Origin: Pseudomonas sp. ANT_H12B
GTDB lineage: Bacteria > Pseudomonadota > Gammaproteobacteria > Pseudomonadales > Pseudomonadaceae
Assembly (NCBI RefSeq): GCF_008369325.1
Contig: NZ_VOBI01000012.1
Span: 62,001-126,000 of the forward strand
Reading direction: 5' to 3'
Length of the DNA stretch: 64,000 bases
The position numbers were made by a program, and so were the translations under genes. The notes beneath the pieces were generated by a model. That model was given only the letters and a program-made list of their open reading frames with translations. It was not told the DNA's origin and did not search any database. Positions within the stretch are counted from its first letter, which is position 1; each line of letters starts with the position of its first letter. Shown here piece by piece: positions 7,497 through 15,188 of the stretch.

Positions 7497-8290
7497 TTAC
7501 CTTCTCCGATCAGTACCCGATCCAGTCCGACCATGCGATCGAGCACCAGCATCAACAACACGGTGCCGACGATCAGCACTGTGGAAACGGCGGTGATCAA
7601 CGGATCAATGGTCTGGGAAATCTGGTTGTACATGGCCACCGGCAAGGTCGTGGTACCGGGCGTGGCGACGAATACGGTCATGGTCAGTTCGTCGAAGCTC
7701 TGGATGAATGCCAGCATCCAGCCGCCGATGACACCGGTGCGTATACGCGGCAGGACCACCCGGTAAAAAGCCGTCCAGCGCCGCGCGCCAAGAGACAGAG
7801 CGGCCTGTTCGATGTCGCGTTCCAGGCCAATGGTCGAGGCCAGCGTCAGCCGCAGCGCATAGGGCAGCACCACGATCACATGGGTAATGCTCAAGGCCCA
7901 GAACGATCCGCCAATCTGCGCCATGGAGAAAAACCGCAGAAAGGCAATGCCCAACACCACGGAGGGAATCATCAGCGGCGACAGCAAAAAACCAGTCAGG
8001 GTGCCGCGCCCCGGAAACTCGTATCGGCTGATCGCCAACGCAGCCGGGACCGCCAGCAATGTAGCGACGGTGGCCGAGACCAGGCCCAGTTTGAGCGACA
8101 GGAAGAACGCATCGAGCATTTCCTGGTTCTCCAGCAACGCCCGGAACCAGCGTAACGACAAACCGTTGGTGGGCAGCGACAGGTAACCCTTGTCGGTAAA
8201 CGCCATCGCCATGACCACCACCAGTGGCGCGACGATAAAAGTGATGAACAGCAAATGAAACAGCAGCGAGAAAAATCCGTTCTTGTGCAT
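7493..8290 (-). CDS. ABC transporter permease, PotC type
   Basis: 265 residues, about six membrane segments, beginning with a strong hydrophobic stretch (FFSLLFHLLFITFIVAPLVV). The EAA loop is present around LSLGARRWTAFYRVVLPRI, the contact point for the ATPase. It belongs to the spermidine/putrescine-type inner-membrane component family. It follows the first permease gene after 6 bases and overlaps the FAD oxidase by 4, so import and oxidation are transcribed together. Confidence 0.9.
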   Translation of the reverse strand: MHKNGFFSLLFHLLFITFIVAPLVVVMAMAFTDKGYLSLPTNGLSLRWFRALLENQEMLDAFFLSLKLGLVSATVATLLAVPAALAISRYEFPGRGTLTGFLLSPLMIPSVVLGIAFLRFFSMAQIGGSFWALSITHVIVVLPYALRLTLASTIGLERDIEQAALSLGARRWTAFYRVVLPRIRTGVIGGWMLAFIQSFDELTMTVFVATPGTTTLPVAMYNQISQTIDPLITAVSTVLIVGTVLLMLVLDRMVGLDRVLIGEGK

Positions 8291-8296
8291 GGCGGG

Positions 8297-9169
8297 TTAC
8301 TCGAAGACTTGCTTGAAGCGACGCTCGGCCAGCTTGCTGCAACCCAGAATGATGATCAGGTTGGCAACCAGCAGGAGCATTGCGATGGCGGCGCCGAGAG
8401 GCCAGTTGAGGGTGCCGAGGAATTCGTCGTAGGCCGCCGTCGCCACCACTTTCAAACGTCGGCCACCAATGATCGCGGGGGTCGCGAAGGCGGACGCTGC
8501 CAGGGCGAAGACAATGATCGAGCCGGAGAGAATGCCGGGCATGATCTGCGGCAGGATGATGCGGCGGAACACCGTCAGACGTGACGCGCCGAGGGACAGC
8601 CCGGCCCATTCCACCTGCAGATCCAGGCGCTGCAAGGTGGCCCACACGGCAATCACCATGAACGGCACCAGCACATGGGTCAGCGCAATGACCACACCGA
8701 ACTGGGTGAACAACATCTTCACCGGCTGATCGGTAATTCCCAACGCCTGCAAGGCATCGTTGATCAGGCCGTTATTGCCCAGCAGGATCGCCCAGCCGAG
8801 CGTGCGCACCACCACCGAGATCAACAGCGGCCCCAACACCACCAGCAGAAACAATGAACGCCAGCGTGGCGCCATGCGCGCAATGATGATGGTTTCCGGT
8901 ACGCCGAGCAGCACGCAGAGGACCGTGACTGCCAGCGCCATGCCGCCGGTGCGCAGGAAGATTTCGTGGAAATAGCCGTCCTTGAACACTTCCAGATAAT
9001 TGCCGAGGCTGTAGACCGGCAACACGCCTTCAGTGTCGCTGAACAAGTTGAGTGATAACACTGCGGTCAACAGCAGCGGCACCAGCAACAGCGCGACGAA
9101 CACCAGTAATGCCGGCCCGCTCAGCAACCACGGCGCGACGCCGACGTGTTCGGCATCATACCTGGCCAT
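8297..9169 (-). CDS. ABC transporter permease, PotB type
   Basis: 290 residues from ATG 9169 ([20 protein letters not shown]). A longer frame to 9238 would start inside the ATPase gene and adds non-conserved sequence, so 9169 is preferred. It has six predicted membrane helices and the EAA loop around LSLGASRLTVFRRIILPQI. It pairs with the PotC-type permease as the membrane dimer of the importer. It overlaps the ATPase gene by 14 bases. Confidence 0.9.
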   Translation of the reverse strand: MARYDAEHVGVAPWLLSGPALLVFVALLLVPLLLTAVLSLNLFSDTEGVLPVYSLGNYLEVFKDGYFHEIFLRTGGMALAVTVLCVLLGVPETIIIARMAPRWRSLFLLVVLGPLLISVVVRTLGWAILLGNNGLINDALQALGITDQPVKMLFTQFGVVIALTHVLVPFMVIAVWATLQRLDLQVEWAGLSLGASRLTVFRRIILPQIMPGILSGSIIVFALAASAFATPAIIGGRRLKVVATAAYDEFLGTLNWPLGAAIAMLLLVANLIIILGCSKLAERRFKQVFE

Positions 9170-10229
9170 GAGCGACCTCCCGATCCAGCAGGCGCAGGTC
9201 GTCGTCGGACCAGTCCAGCCCGACTTCAGCATTTTCACCGGGTGGTGGCGTGCCCAGGTTGGGCTGGGTCATGTGCACCACACCGAAGTTGCTTTCCACC
9301 GCGATCAACCACAGGTTGCCGAGGAATACGCGCAAGCGGATGCGTCCGCTCAGACGCCCCTTGCCTGCCTCTGTCAGACGGATTTTTTCCGGGCGGATGT
9401 AGACGTTGACGTCGTTGCCCAGCGAGCGATCTTCGTGAGGCACGTGCAACAGCGTGTCCTTGACCTGCACATTGCAGCAGCGATCGTTGCGGGTTTGCAC
9501 CGCGCCAGCGAAGGCGTTGGTCTTGCCAAGAAACGCCGAGGCGAACGGTGAATGCGGGCGCTCGTAAGCTTCATAGGGTGTATCGATCTGCACGATCCGG
9601 CCTTTTTGCATCACCGCGATGCGGTCGCTCATGGTCATGGCCTCGACCTGATCGTGGGTCACCAGAATCGTGGTGATGCCCAAGTCGCGCTGAATCGCCC
9701 GCAACTCGATGTGCATCTCTTCGCGCAGTTTGGCGTCGAGGTTGGACATCGGTTCGTCTAGCAGCAACAAATTGGGCCGGATCGCCAGGGCCCGGGCAAT
9801 GGCGACCCGCTGCCGTTGACCGCCGGACAACGCTTTGGGATAACGCTCGCCGAGACCGCCGAGGCGCACCAGGGCCAGCGCTTCGTCGATGCGCTTGCTG
9901 CGTTCGGCCTTGGGCACGCCACGCATTTCCAGGCCAAAACTGATGTTCTGTGCCACGGTCATGTGCGGGAACAACGCGTAGCTTTGAAAGACGATGCCCA
10001 GGCCCCGCTGCTCGGGACGCACATGGGTGATGTCGCGGCCATCGAGGACGATGCGCCCTTCGGTTGGCTGGACGAAACCGGCAATGGATTGCAGGGTGGT
10101 GGTTTTGCCGCATCCGGAGGGCCCGAGCAGGGCGATGAATTCGCCGTGCCGGACTTCCAGGTTCAATCCGTCGATGGCCCTGAAACTGCCATACGTCTTG
10201 ACGATACCTTCGAGTGTGAGAAACGCCAT
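9156..10229 (-). CDS. ABC transporter ATP-binding protein, PotA type
   Basis: 357 residues. Walker [10 protein letters not shown] at residues 36-44, signature [15 protein letters not shown], Walker [13 protein letters not shown], and H-loop VTHDQ are all intact. After residue about 240 there is a TOBE-type C-terminal domain typical of PotA/FbpC importers. It energises uptake through the two permeases downstream. It is separated from the binding-protein gene by about 70 bases containing a perfect palindrome, which may keep the binding protein more abundant than the rest. Confidence 0.93.
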   Translation of the reverse strand: MAFLTLEGIVKTYGSFRAIDGLNLEVRHGEFIALLGPSGCGKTTTLQSIAGFVQPTEGRIVLDGRDITHVRPEQRGLGIVFQSYALFPHMTVAQNISFGLEMRGVPKAERSKRIDEALALVRLGGLGERYPKALSGGQRQRVAIARALAIRPNLLLLDEPMSNLDAKLREEMHIELRAIQRDLGITTILVTHDQVEAMTMSDRIAVMQKGRIVQIDTPYEAYERPHSPFASAFLGKTNAFAGAVQTRNDRCCNVQVKDTLLHVPHEDRSLGNDVNVYIRPEKIRLTEAGKGRLSGRIRLRVFLGNLWLIAVESNFGVVHMTQPNLGTPPPGENAEVGLDWSDDDLRLLDREVAHGQV

Positions 10230-10238
10230 TGGCTTGCC

Positions 10239-10258
10239 ACGCAGGCGTACGCCTGCGT
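10239..10258. promoter_or_regulatory. Palindrome between binding-protein and ATPase genes
   Basis: A perfect 20-bp palindrome (ACGCAGGCGT and its reverse complement, no loop spacer) lies in the only sizeable gap of the operon. Similar stem-loops after ABC binding-protein genes stabilise the upstream message or partly terminate transcription. No T-tract follows on the minus strand, so mRNA protection is the likelier role. Confidence 0.5.
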
Positions 10259-10298
10259 CTCCAGAATGATTTCGGGAAGGATCGGAGCCATCGAGCGG

Positions 10299-11375
10299 CT
10301 AGCGTTCGACCGTGCGATTCCAGCGCGTCGTCCACTCGCTGCGCTGCTGGTTGATCGTGTCCCAATCGACCTTGATCAACGCATTGACCTTCTCCGGGCC
10401 ATAGGGCATGCGTGCGGCGATGTCCGGCTCAAGCTTGACGGTCTGGTTGACCGGCGCGAAGCCGTTTTCGTGAGCCTGGATTTTCTGCACTTCAGGTGAC
10501 AGCACGTACTGAATGAATTGCTGCGACAGCTCGGGCTGAGCGTTGGGCGTGATACCACAGGCTGCGATCTGCAGGGCGATGCCGCCTTCTTTCGGGTAGA
10601 TGAATTTGAGTGGGAAGCCGGTGCCCTGCAACGCCACCGCACGACCACTGCCATACACCGCCATGACCACATCGCCGTTCTGCATCATGCCGTCCATCTC
10701 ACCGGGTGCCGACACCCAGGCCAGTACGTTCGGGCCGATCTCGTCTTTGAGTACCTTGAAGCCCGGGTCGATATTCTTTTCGCCTCCTCCACGCAAACGG
10801 GCCATTTCCACCAAGGTGTGCAAGCCATAAGTGTTGGTGACGGGCGGCATGCCGAGCAGTTGCTTGTAGCGTGGGTCGGTCAGGTTTTCCCAGGAATCGG
10901 GCGGGGCCCAGCCACGTTTCTTGAACGCGTCTTCGTTGTAGCCGATGCCCGTGGCGACCATGCCGACACCGGTGGCTTCAGGGCTGAGGCGTGCCAGTGG
11001 ATAGAGGTCTTTGTAGACCGGTGCGTCGCTGAGTTTCTCGCACAGGCCCAATTGCAGCGCCTGGTACATCGGCCCATCGTCCATCATCGCCACATTGATC
11101 TGCTGGCGCCCTTTCTGAGCCTGCAGCTTGGCCAGGGTTTCGGTGGAGTTGCCTGCGACGTAGACCACTTTGACGTTGTGCTGTTTCTCGAACACGGGGA
11201 TGACTTTGGTCTTGTACATCTGCTCGGTGGAACCGCCGACACCGGCGACGTACAGCGTCGGCTCGGCGAATGCGGCGCCACTGCCCAGCCCGACAAGGGC
11301 GACAGCGACAGCAGTGGCAATGCGGGTCAGAGGGCGAAACGGCGGTGTTGCTGAGGTCGGGTTATGGCTATTCAC
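10299..11375 (-). CDS. Periplasmic binding protein, spermidine/putrescine (PotD-like) family
   Basis: 358 residues with a long N-region and Sec signal peptide (RIATAVAVALVGLGSGAAFA, cleavage after AFA near residue 37). The mature part begins EPTLYVAGVGGSTEQMYKTK and fits the PotD/iron(III)-type solute-binding fold (PF13416). It is the first gene of the leftward operon and sets what is taken up. Opine, spermidine, putrescine, GABA and 2-aminoethylphosphonate importers all use this family, so the sequence alone does not identify the ligand. Confidence 0.9.
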   Translation of the reverse strand: MNSHNPTSATPPFRPLTRIATAVAVALVGLGSGAAFAEPTLYVAGVGGSTEQMYKTKVIPVFEKQHNVKVVYVAGNSTETLAKLQAQKGRQQINVAMMDDGPMYQALQLGLCEKLSDAPVYKDLYPLARLSPEATGVGMVATGIGYNEDAFKKRGWAPPDSWENLTDPRYKQLLGMPPVTNTYGLHTLVEMARLRGGGEKNIDPGFKVLKDEIGPNVLAWVSAPGEMDGMMQNGDVVMAVYGSGRAVALQGTGFPLKFIYPKEGGIALQIAACGITPNAQPELSQQFIQYVLSPEVQKIQAHENGFAPVNQTVKLEPDIAARMPYGPEKVNALIKVDWDTINQQRSEWTTRWNRTVER

Positions 11376-11537
11376 AGACTATCTCCGAAGTGCGTGGGGC
11401 AGATCGAACAATGCGTCAGTTGCTTCGGCGTCAATCGAAGCCATGCACTACGGTGCATGTCCCGGCGAATACATCACGGGATGGCGCATCTTCATGTGCG
11501 CTATGGGTTGCTGGTCTGGAGTATTGCGATGCACTAT

Positions 11538-11587
11538 CCATATGGTCAAATCACAATATCCGGGTTAGTTATTCATATTTGATATGG
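11538..11587. promoter_or_regulatory. Candidate LysR operator between the opine-type operon and its regulator
   Basis: Imperfect inverted repeat CCATATggTCAAAT (11538-11551) and ATTTGATATGG (11577-11587) immediately upstream of the LysR gene. LysR regulators normally bind such dyads in the shared intergenic region, repressing themselves and activating the divergent operon. Confidence 0.45.
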
Positions 11588-11597
11588 AAGGTCGGGC

Positions 11598-12503
11598 ATG
11601 AACCTAAGGCAAATAGAAGCGTTCCGCAGCGTCATGCGATTGGGCTCCATGACCGCGGCGGCGGAAGTGCTGTACACATCGCAGCCCAATGTCAGTCGGC
11701 TGATTGCCCAGCTGGAACTGAGCACCGGGCTCACTCTGTTCAAGCGCGCGGGCGTGCGGCTGATCCCGACCCAGGAAGGTCAGGCGTTCTTTCATGAAGT
11801 GGAACGCGCCTATGTCGGCCTCGACAGCCTCAAGCATTCGGCGAAGAACATCCGCAATCTGGGCACCGGACGTTTGCGTGTGGCGGCCGTGCCCTCGACC
11901 GGCATGAGCGTGCTTCCCGGGGTGATCAAGACCTTCACCGACTCGCGCCCGGAGCTCACGGTGTCGTTGCACGTGAACTCCTCACCGACGGTGGAGCAAT
12001 GGGTCAAATCGCAGTTCTGCGACATCGGCATCGTGGTTCATCCCGGCGACGTCAACAGTCAACAGGTCGAGTTGCTCGCCGAGATAGCGGCCGTGTGCGT
12101 GTTGCCGCGCTCACATGCGCTGGCTGAACGATCGCAGATCACCTTCGCGGACCTCGAAGGGCAAGCGTTCGTTTCGCTGTGTCATGGCGATGGCACGCGT
12201 TCGATGGTGGATGGTTTGTTCGAACAGGCAGGCGTCGAGCGGGTGATGGCTGTCGAGGCGCAGTACAGCGCGATCAACTGCGAAATGGTCGCGCTCGGCA
12301 TGGGCGTCACCCTCGCCCATCCGTTGGTCGCCAAGGATTATCAGCATCGGGACATCGTGATCAGGCCGTTCAAGCCAGACATCCTCTTTCCGACCTATGT
12401 GATCTGGCCGACCGCACAGACGAGGACGCGACTGGCCGAGGAGTTCGTCGATACGCTGAAGGTGTACTATCGCTCAGCACTTCTCCCGCCGCACCCAGGC
12501 TAA
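11598..12503 (+). CDS. LysR family regulator, OccR/NocR-like
   Basis: 301 residues, standard LysR length. The N-terminal winged HTH (MNLRQIEAFRSVMRLGSMTA then AEVLYTSQPNVSRLIAQLE) is closely of the type seen in OccR and NocR, the octopine and nopaline regulators of Agrobacterium, and in other amino-acid-type LysR proteins (ArgP, LysR). The effector domain follows from about residue 90. The start at 11598 has GGAAGG upstream. It is divergent from the nine-gene operon and is its obvious regulator. The resemblance to opine regulators is my recognition and has not been searched. Confidence 0.9.
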   Translation: MNLRQIEAFRSVMRLGSMTAAAEVLYTSQPNVSRLIAQLELSTGLTLFKRAGVRLIPTQEGQAFFHEVERAYVGLDSLKHSAKNIRNLGTGRLRVAAVPSTGMSVLPGVIKTFTDSRPELTVSLHVNSSPTVEQWVKSQFCDIGIVVHPGDVNSQQVELLAEIAAVCVLPRSHALAERSQITFADLEGQAFVSLCHGDGTRSMVDGLFEQAGVERVMAVEAQYSAINCEMVALGMGVTLAHPLVAKDYQHRDIVIRPFKPDILFPTYVIWPTAQTRTRLAEEFVDTLKVYYRSALLPPHPG

Positions 12504-12610
12504 AACATCCACCTCAAAAGAACGTGGGAGGCAATCCAGGGAGACGCCATGGTCACGCCCCATGCAACAAGGAGGCAAACGGACAAGTAAGCCGCAAAGA
12601 ATTTGAACAT
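12500..12610 (-). CDS. Possible 36-residue membrane peptide
   Basis: A short frame from ATG 12610 encodes a single hydrophobic helix (FFAAYLSVCLLVAWGVTMAS) with a basic start. A very good ribosome site (GGGGAGGCGGACG-ATG) precedes it. Its end overlaps the 3' end of the LysR gene by 4 bases on the opposite strand. I do not recognise a family. The strong Shine-Dalgarno and clean membrane segment argue for a real small protein; shortness argues for caution. An in-frame upstream ATG would give a few extra residues. Confidence 0.45.
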   Translation of the reverse strand: MFKFFAAYLSVCLLVAWGVTMASPWIASHVLLRWMF

Positions 12611-12816
12611 CGTCCGCCTCCCCATCACACCTCTCCCGCCTTGGTAAACCATCGAAACCCCCAGAGAAATTGAAGGCTTCAAAACGCTCGATCGCCCGTG
12701 CTGCTTGGATGCAATTCAGTGCCTTCAGTTCAACGCCCGAAAAAACCGCTTTGAAAGCACACCTATAAGCGGTCGAGTACTGATCTACGCTGAAAGATCA
12801 ACGTGAGGATCTGGCC

Positions 12817-12897
12817 ATGTGTGGAAAACTTTCACAGTACCGGGGCATTCATGACTTCGTGGCGGTGCTGAGCATCCCCGATGCCTTGATCAGTCGG
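12817..12897 (+). pseudogene. SRAP/YedK (HMCES-like) N-terminal remnant
   Basis: From ATG 12817 the frame reads MCGKLSQYRGIHDFVAVLSI and PDALI, the start of an SOS-response-associated peptidase (YedK/HMCES). The catalytic Cys2 that crosslinks to abasic sites is included. The match ends after about 27 residues, where the sequence changes without a gap into an OprD-type porin. Only the N-terminus is left, so the gene is dead. Confidence 0.7.
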
Positions 12898-13452
12898 GCT
12901 ACACCGACGACACGGTTGGTTTTGGCGTCGACGCACTGGGGTTGATGGGAATTACGCTGGACAGCGGCAAGGGGCGGCACATCGGCAGCAGCATGATTCC
13001 GTCGCAGAGCGATGACAGTGCTGTCGATGAGTGGAGCCGGTTGGGGTTGACCGACAAGGTCAAGGTGTCGAAAACCGAACTTCGCCTGGGCACGCTGATG
13101 CCGAAATTTCCGATCCTGGTCTCCAATGACGGCCGCCTGCTACCACAGACATTCGAAGGCGGTCAGATTACTTCGAGCGAGTTCAAGGACCTGACCCTTA
13201 CCGGTGGACGAATCGAACATGCAACGGGCCGGGGTTCAAGCGATCAGACAGGGCTGGCCGTCGCGGGCGGCACCCGTGAAAGCAATAGGTGGCCATGGCA
13301 TCACGGCGGGTTACCAAAGCGTTTCGAGCGGCAGTAACTTCACTCAGCTCAGCCACGGCAACCTGCCAGACAAAGGCGCCGGTGGTGCCAGCGTTTACCT
13401 TTATACCGATCGCCTGATTCAAACCTTCACCCGCGCGGGCCTGGCCGAGTTA
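12898..13452 (+). pseudogene. OprD family outer-membrane porin remnant
   Basis: The frame around 12898-13230 reads GYTDDTVGFGVDALGLMGIT, LDSGKGRHIG and then KTELRLGTLMPKFPILVSND, GRLLPQTFEGGQITSSEFKD, LTLTGGR. This is typical for the early strands of OprD/OpdP porins. After a frameshift near 13230-13290 a later piece follows (GGHGITAGYQSVSSGSNFTQ, GASVYLYTDRLIQTFTRAG). The signal peptide, large internal parts and the C-terminal strands are missing. OprD porins take up basic amino acids, peptides or aromatic acids, so this may be a lost partner of the neighbouring uptake genes. It ends against the diguanylate cyclase gene. Confidence 0.75.
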
Positions 13453-13453
13453 A

Positions 13454-14491
13454 TCACTGCACTCGATTGCGTCCACTGCGCTTGGCCCGGTAGAGCGCAT
13501 CATCGGCACGGGTCAGGAGGCTTTCCGAGCTGTCGCCGGTTTTGGAGAGCGCAACACCGAAGGATGCCGTAATCGTATCGAGCACCGTGTCAGTGACTCG
13601 CGCCTTGATCCGCAGTGACTGGATTTTCAGGCGCAGCTGTTCAGCAAACACGCGCGCACTGTCGAGATCGGTGCAGCCTTGCAGGATCACGCAGAATTCT
13701 TCTCCCCCATAACGTGCCGCTACGGCTGCGGCCGGAAGCGAGTTACGCAGCACCTGTCCGACATGTTCAAGTACCCGGTCGCCCAACGGGTGACCGTACT
13801 GGTCATTGAATTGCTTGAAGTGGTCGATATCCAGCATGACCAGCGCGACTGTTTCAGGCGATTTGCGCAGTGCTTTTTCCAACACGCGGTTGAAGGCATT
13901 TCTGTTCAACACCTGGGTCAGGCCATCCAGCGTGGCGGCCAGGCTGGTACTCTCGAGTTTGTCGCGCAGGGTTTTAATTTCATTTTGAGCGGCGCGCAGC
14001 TGGAAGAGAAAAAGCGCTTGTTGATCCTGCATCAACTGGGTGCTTTGTTGCAGCTCATTGAGGATGGTCGGGAGGTTGGTGTCCAGCGGAGACTCAAGCA
14101 TCTCCAGGCAATGCCCCAGACTGTCCTGAAAATTGCGGCTGCCATTCACACTGCGTGTGACGTCCCGTTCCATGCCGTCGACCAGATTGATCGCTTGCTG
14201 TTGCCCGGCCCGGGCATCCTCCAGCTCGTCGCGAATGATGTACTCGCGAAACAGCTTTGCGGCGGACTCAGGCGGAAAACTGTCGAAGTCTTTCACCACT
14301 CGATCCAGATGGCGATTAAGTTCGGGCTCGACGCCTTTGCTATAGGTGTACCAGAGCGCGTAGTGCACCGGATTGGGCGGAATATTGTGACGCACCATCA
14401 GCGGCACAGCTTGCTTGAGCAGCGCCGCCGCTTCGCGGGAATCCTCGGGATATAACGCTAGAGCCGTTGCACGTGTCTCTGATTGATTCAT
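13454..14491 (-). CDS. Diguanylate cyclase (GGDEF domain)
   Basis: 345 residues from ATG 14491 (MNQSETRATALALYPEDS). A longer frame reaching 14923 is antisense to the DUF6555 gene and its terminator and is rejected. The N-terminal 170 residues are soluble and helical with no membrane segment. The C-terminal GGDEF domain has the active motif GGEEF (AARYGGEEFCVIL) and the usual DALYRAKRSGRNRV end. The four residues at the inhibitory I-site position are PAAA instead of RxxD, so product inhibition is probably lost. The enzyme makes cyclic di-GMP from GTP, promoting sessile behaviour. Confidence 0.92.
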   Translation of the reverse strand: MNQSETRATALALYPEDSREAAALLKQAVPLMVRHNIPPNPVHYALWYTYSKGVEPELNRHLDRVVKDFDSFPPESAAKLFREYIIRDELEDARAGQQQAINLVDGMERDVTRSVNGSRNFQDSLGHCLEMLESPLDTNLPTILNELQQSTQLMQDQQALFLFQLRAAQNEIKTLRDKLESTSLAATLDGLTQVLNRNAFNRVLEKALRKSPETVALVMLDIDHFKQFNDQYGHPLGDRVLEHVGQVLRNSLPAAAVAARYGGEEFCVILQGCTDLDSARVFAEQLRLKIQSLRIKARVTDTVLDTITASFGVALSKTGDSSESLLTRADDALYRAKRSGRNRVQ

Positions 14492-14665
14492 GCCGTCACT
14501 GTTGTTTATTAAAGGAAAACGGAAGTAGCCGGAGCATAACCTCACACAGAGCAAACAGCCATGTCCACGCTGACTGTGCTGCAGGAAAAAAAGCAGGGGG
14601 AAATTTGAAAAAAACTGAACCGGCATTGAGCCACCAGTGTCGTAGCGGCATACCAGGAGAACCGG

Positions 14666-14896
14666 ATGACCCGCCCTCGGCATTTTGAAGTTACCTACTG
14701 CTTCAACAAGCAGCGGCACATTTTTGTCCAGCCTGACTCGCACATGAGCGATGAAGATGCCTGGTACTACGCGTGCCTGCACGCTGGCGTGGATCTTGTG
14801 TATGGGGAAATCCACTCTCAACATAACGACGTGCAACTGCGCGAACACGCTGAAAAGTCCGGTTTGACGCAGGTTAAATGGGAGGAGCTGCCGTAA
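14666..14896 (+). CDS. DUF6555 family small protein
   Basis: A 76-residue soluble protein (MTRPRHFEVTYCFNKQRHIF) with a central WYYACLHAGVD block, a form I recognise as a Pseudomonas-restricted domain of unknown function (DUF6555 type). It stands alone and ends at a strong hairpin. No function is known. Conservation across the genus is my recollection; the reading frame, start spacing and terminator support a real gene. Confidence 0.75.
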   Translation: MTRPRHFEVTYCFNKQRHIFVQPDSHMSDEDAWYYACLHAGVDLVYGEIHSQHNDVQLREHAEKSGLTQVKWEELP

Positions 14897-14906
14897 GAAC
14901 GCACCA

Positions 14907-14943
14907 ACGAAAACGCCGCTCATTGAGCGGCGTTTGCGTTTTT
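14907..14943 (+). terminator. Terminator of the DUF6555 gene
   Basis: Stem AAACGCCGCTCA / TGAGCGGCGTTT followed by GCGTTTTT. Almost identical to the orphan palindrome at 1511-1543. Confidence 0.8.
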
Positions 14944-14975
14944 GGCGTTTTAAGCGGGTTCAGCGGTGTCGACGA

Positions 14976-15173
14976 TCAACAGCACTTCGGCCCTGCCTTG
15001 CTTCCATAACGAGCCTCTTGGCGTTCCCGAAAGAACATCTCGTAGTCCATCACCGGTTTGTCCGGGTGCTTGGTTTGCATATGCTCGACGTAGTTGTCGT
15101 AGTCGGGCATGCCGACCATCAGGCGTGCGGCCTGACCGAGGTATTTACCGAGGCGACTCAGGTCATTGAACAT
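14976..15173 (-). CDS. YbdD/YjiX family protein (CstA partner)
   Basis: 65 residues ([40 protein letters not shown]) matching the short YbdD/YjiX family (DUF466). It lies 15 bases downstream of the cstA-type gene, the standard arrangement. Members are thought to be needed for full activity of CstA/BtsT pyruvate or peptide transport, although the mechanism is not settled. The CC pair at the C-terminus is visible. Confidence 0.9.
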   Translation of the reverse strand: MFNDLSRLGKYLGQAARLMVGMPDYDNYVEHMQTKHPDKPVMDYEMFFRERQEARYGSKAGPKCC

Positions 15174-15188
15174 CGTTGCAATCCTCGA

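Noticed and set aside
14492-14923. N-terminal extension of the diguanylate cyclase frame to 489 residues, beginning MSGVFVGAFLRQ
   Set aside because: The extension is antisense to the DUF6555 gene and begins within its terminator palindrome. The similar MSGVFVCACFVE start of the frame at 1306-1527 comes from the copy of the same palindrome, so the likeness is of terminators, not of proteins.
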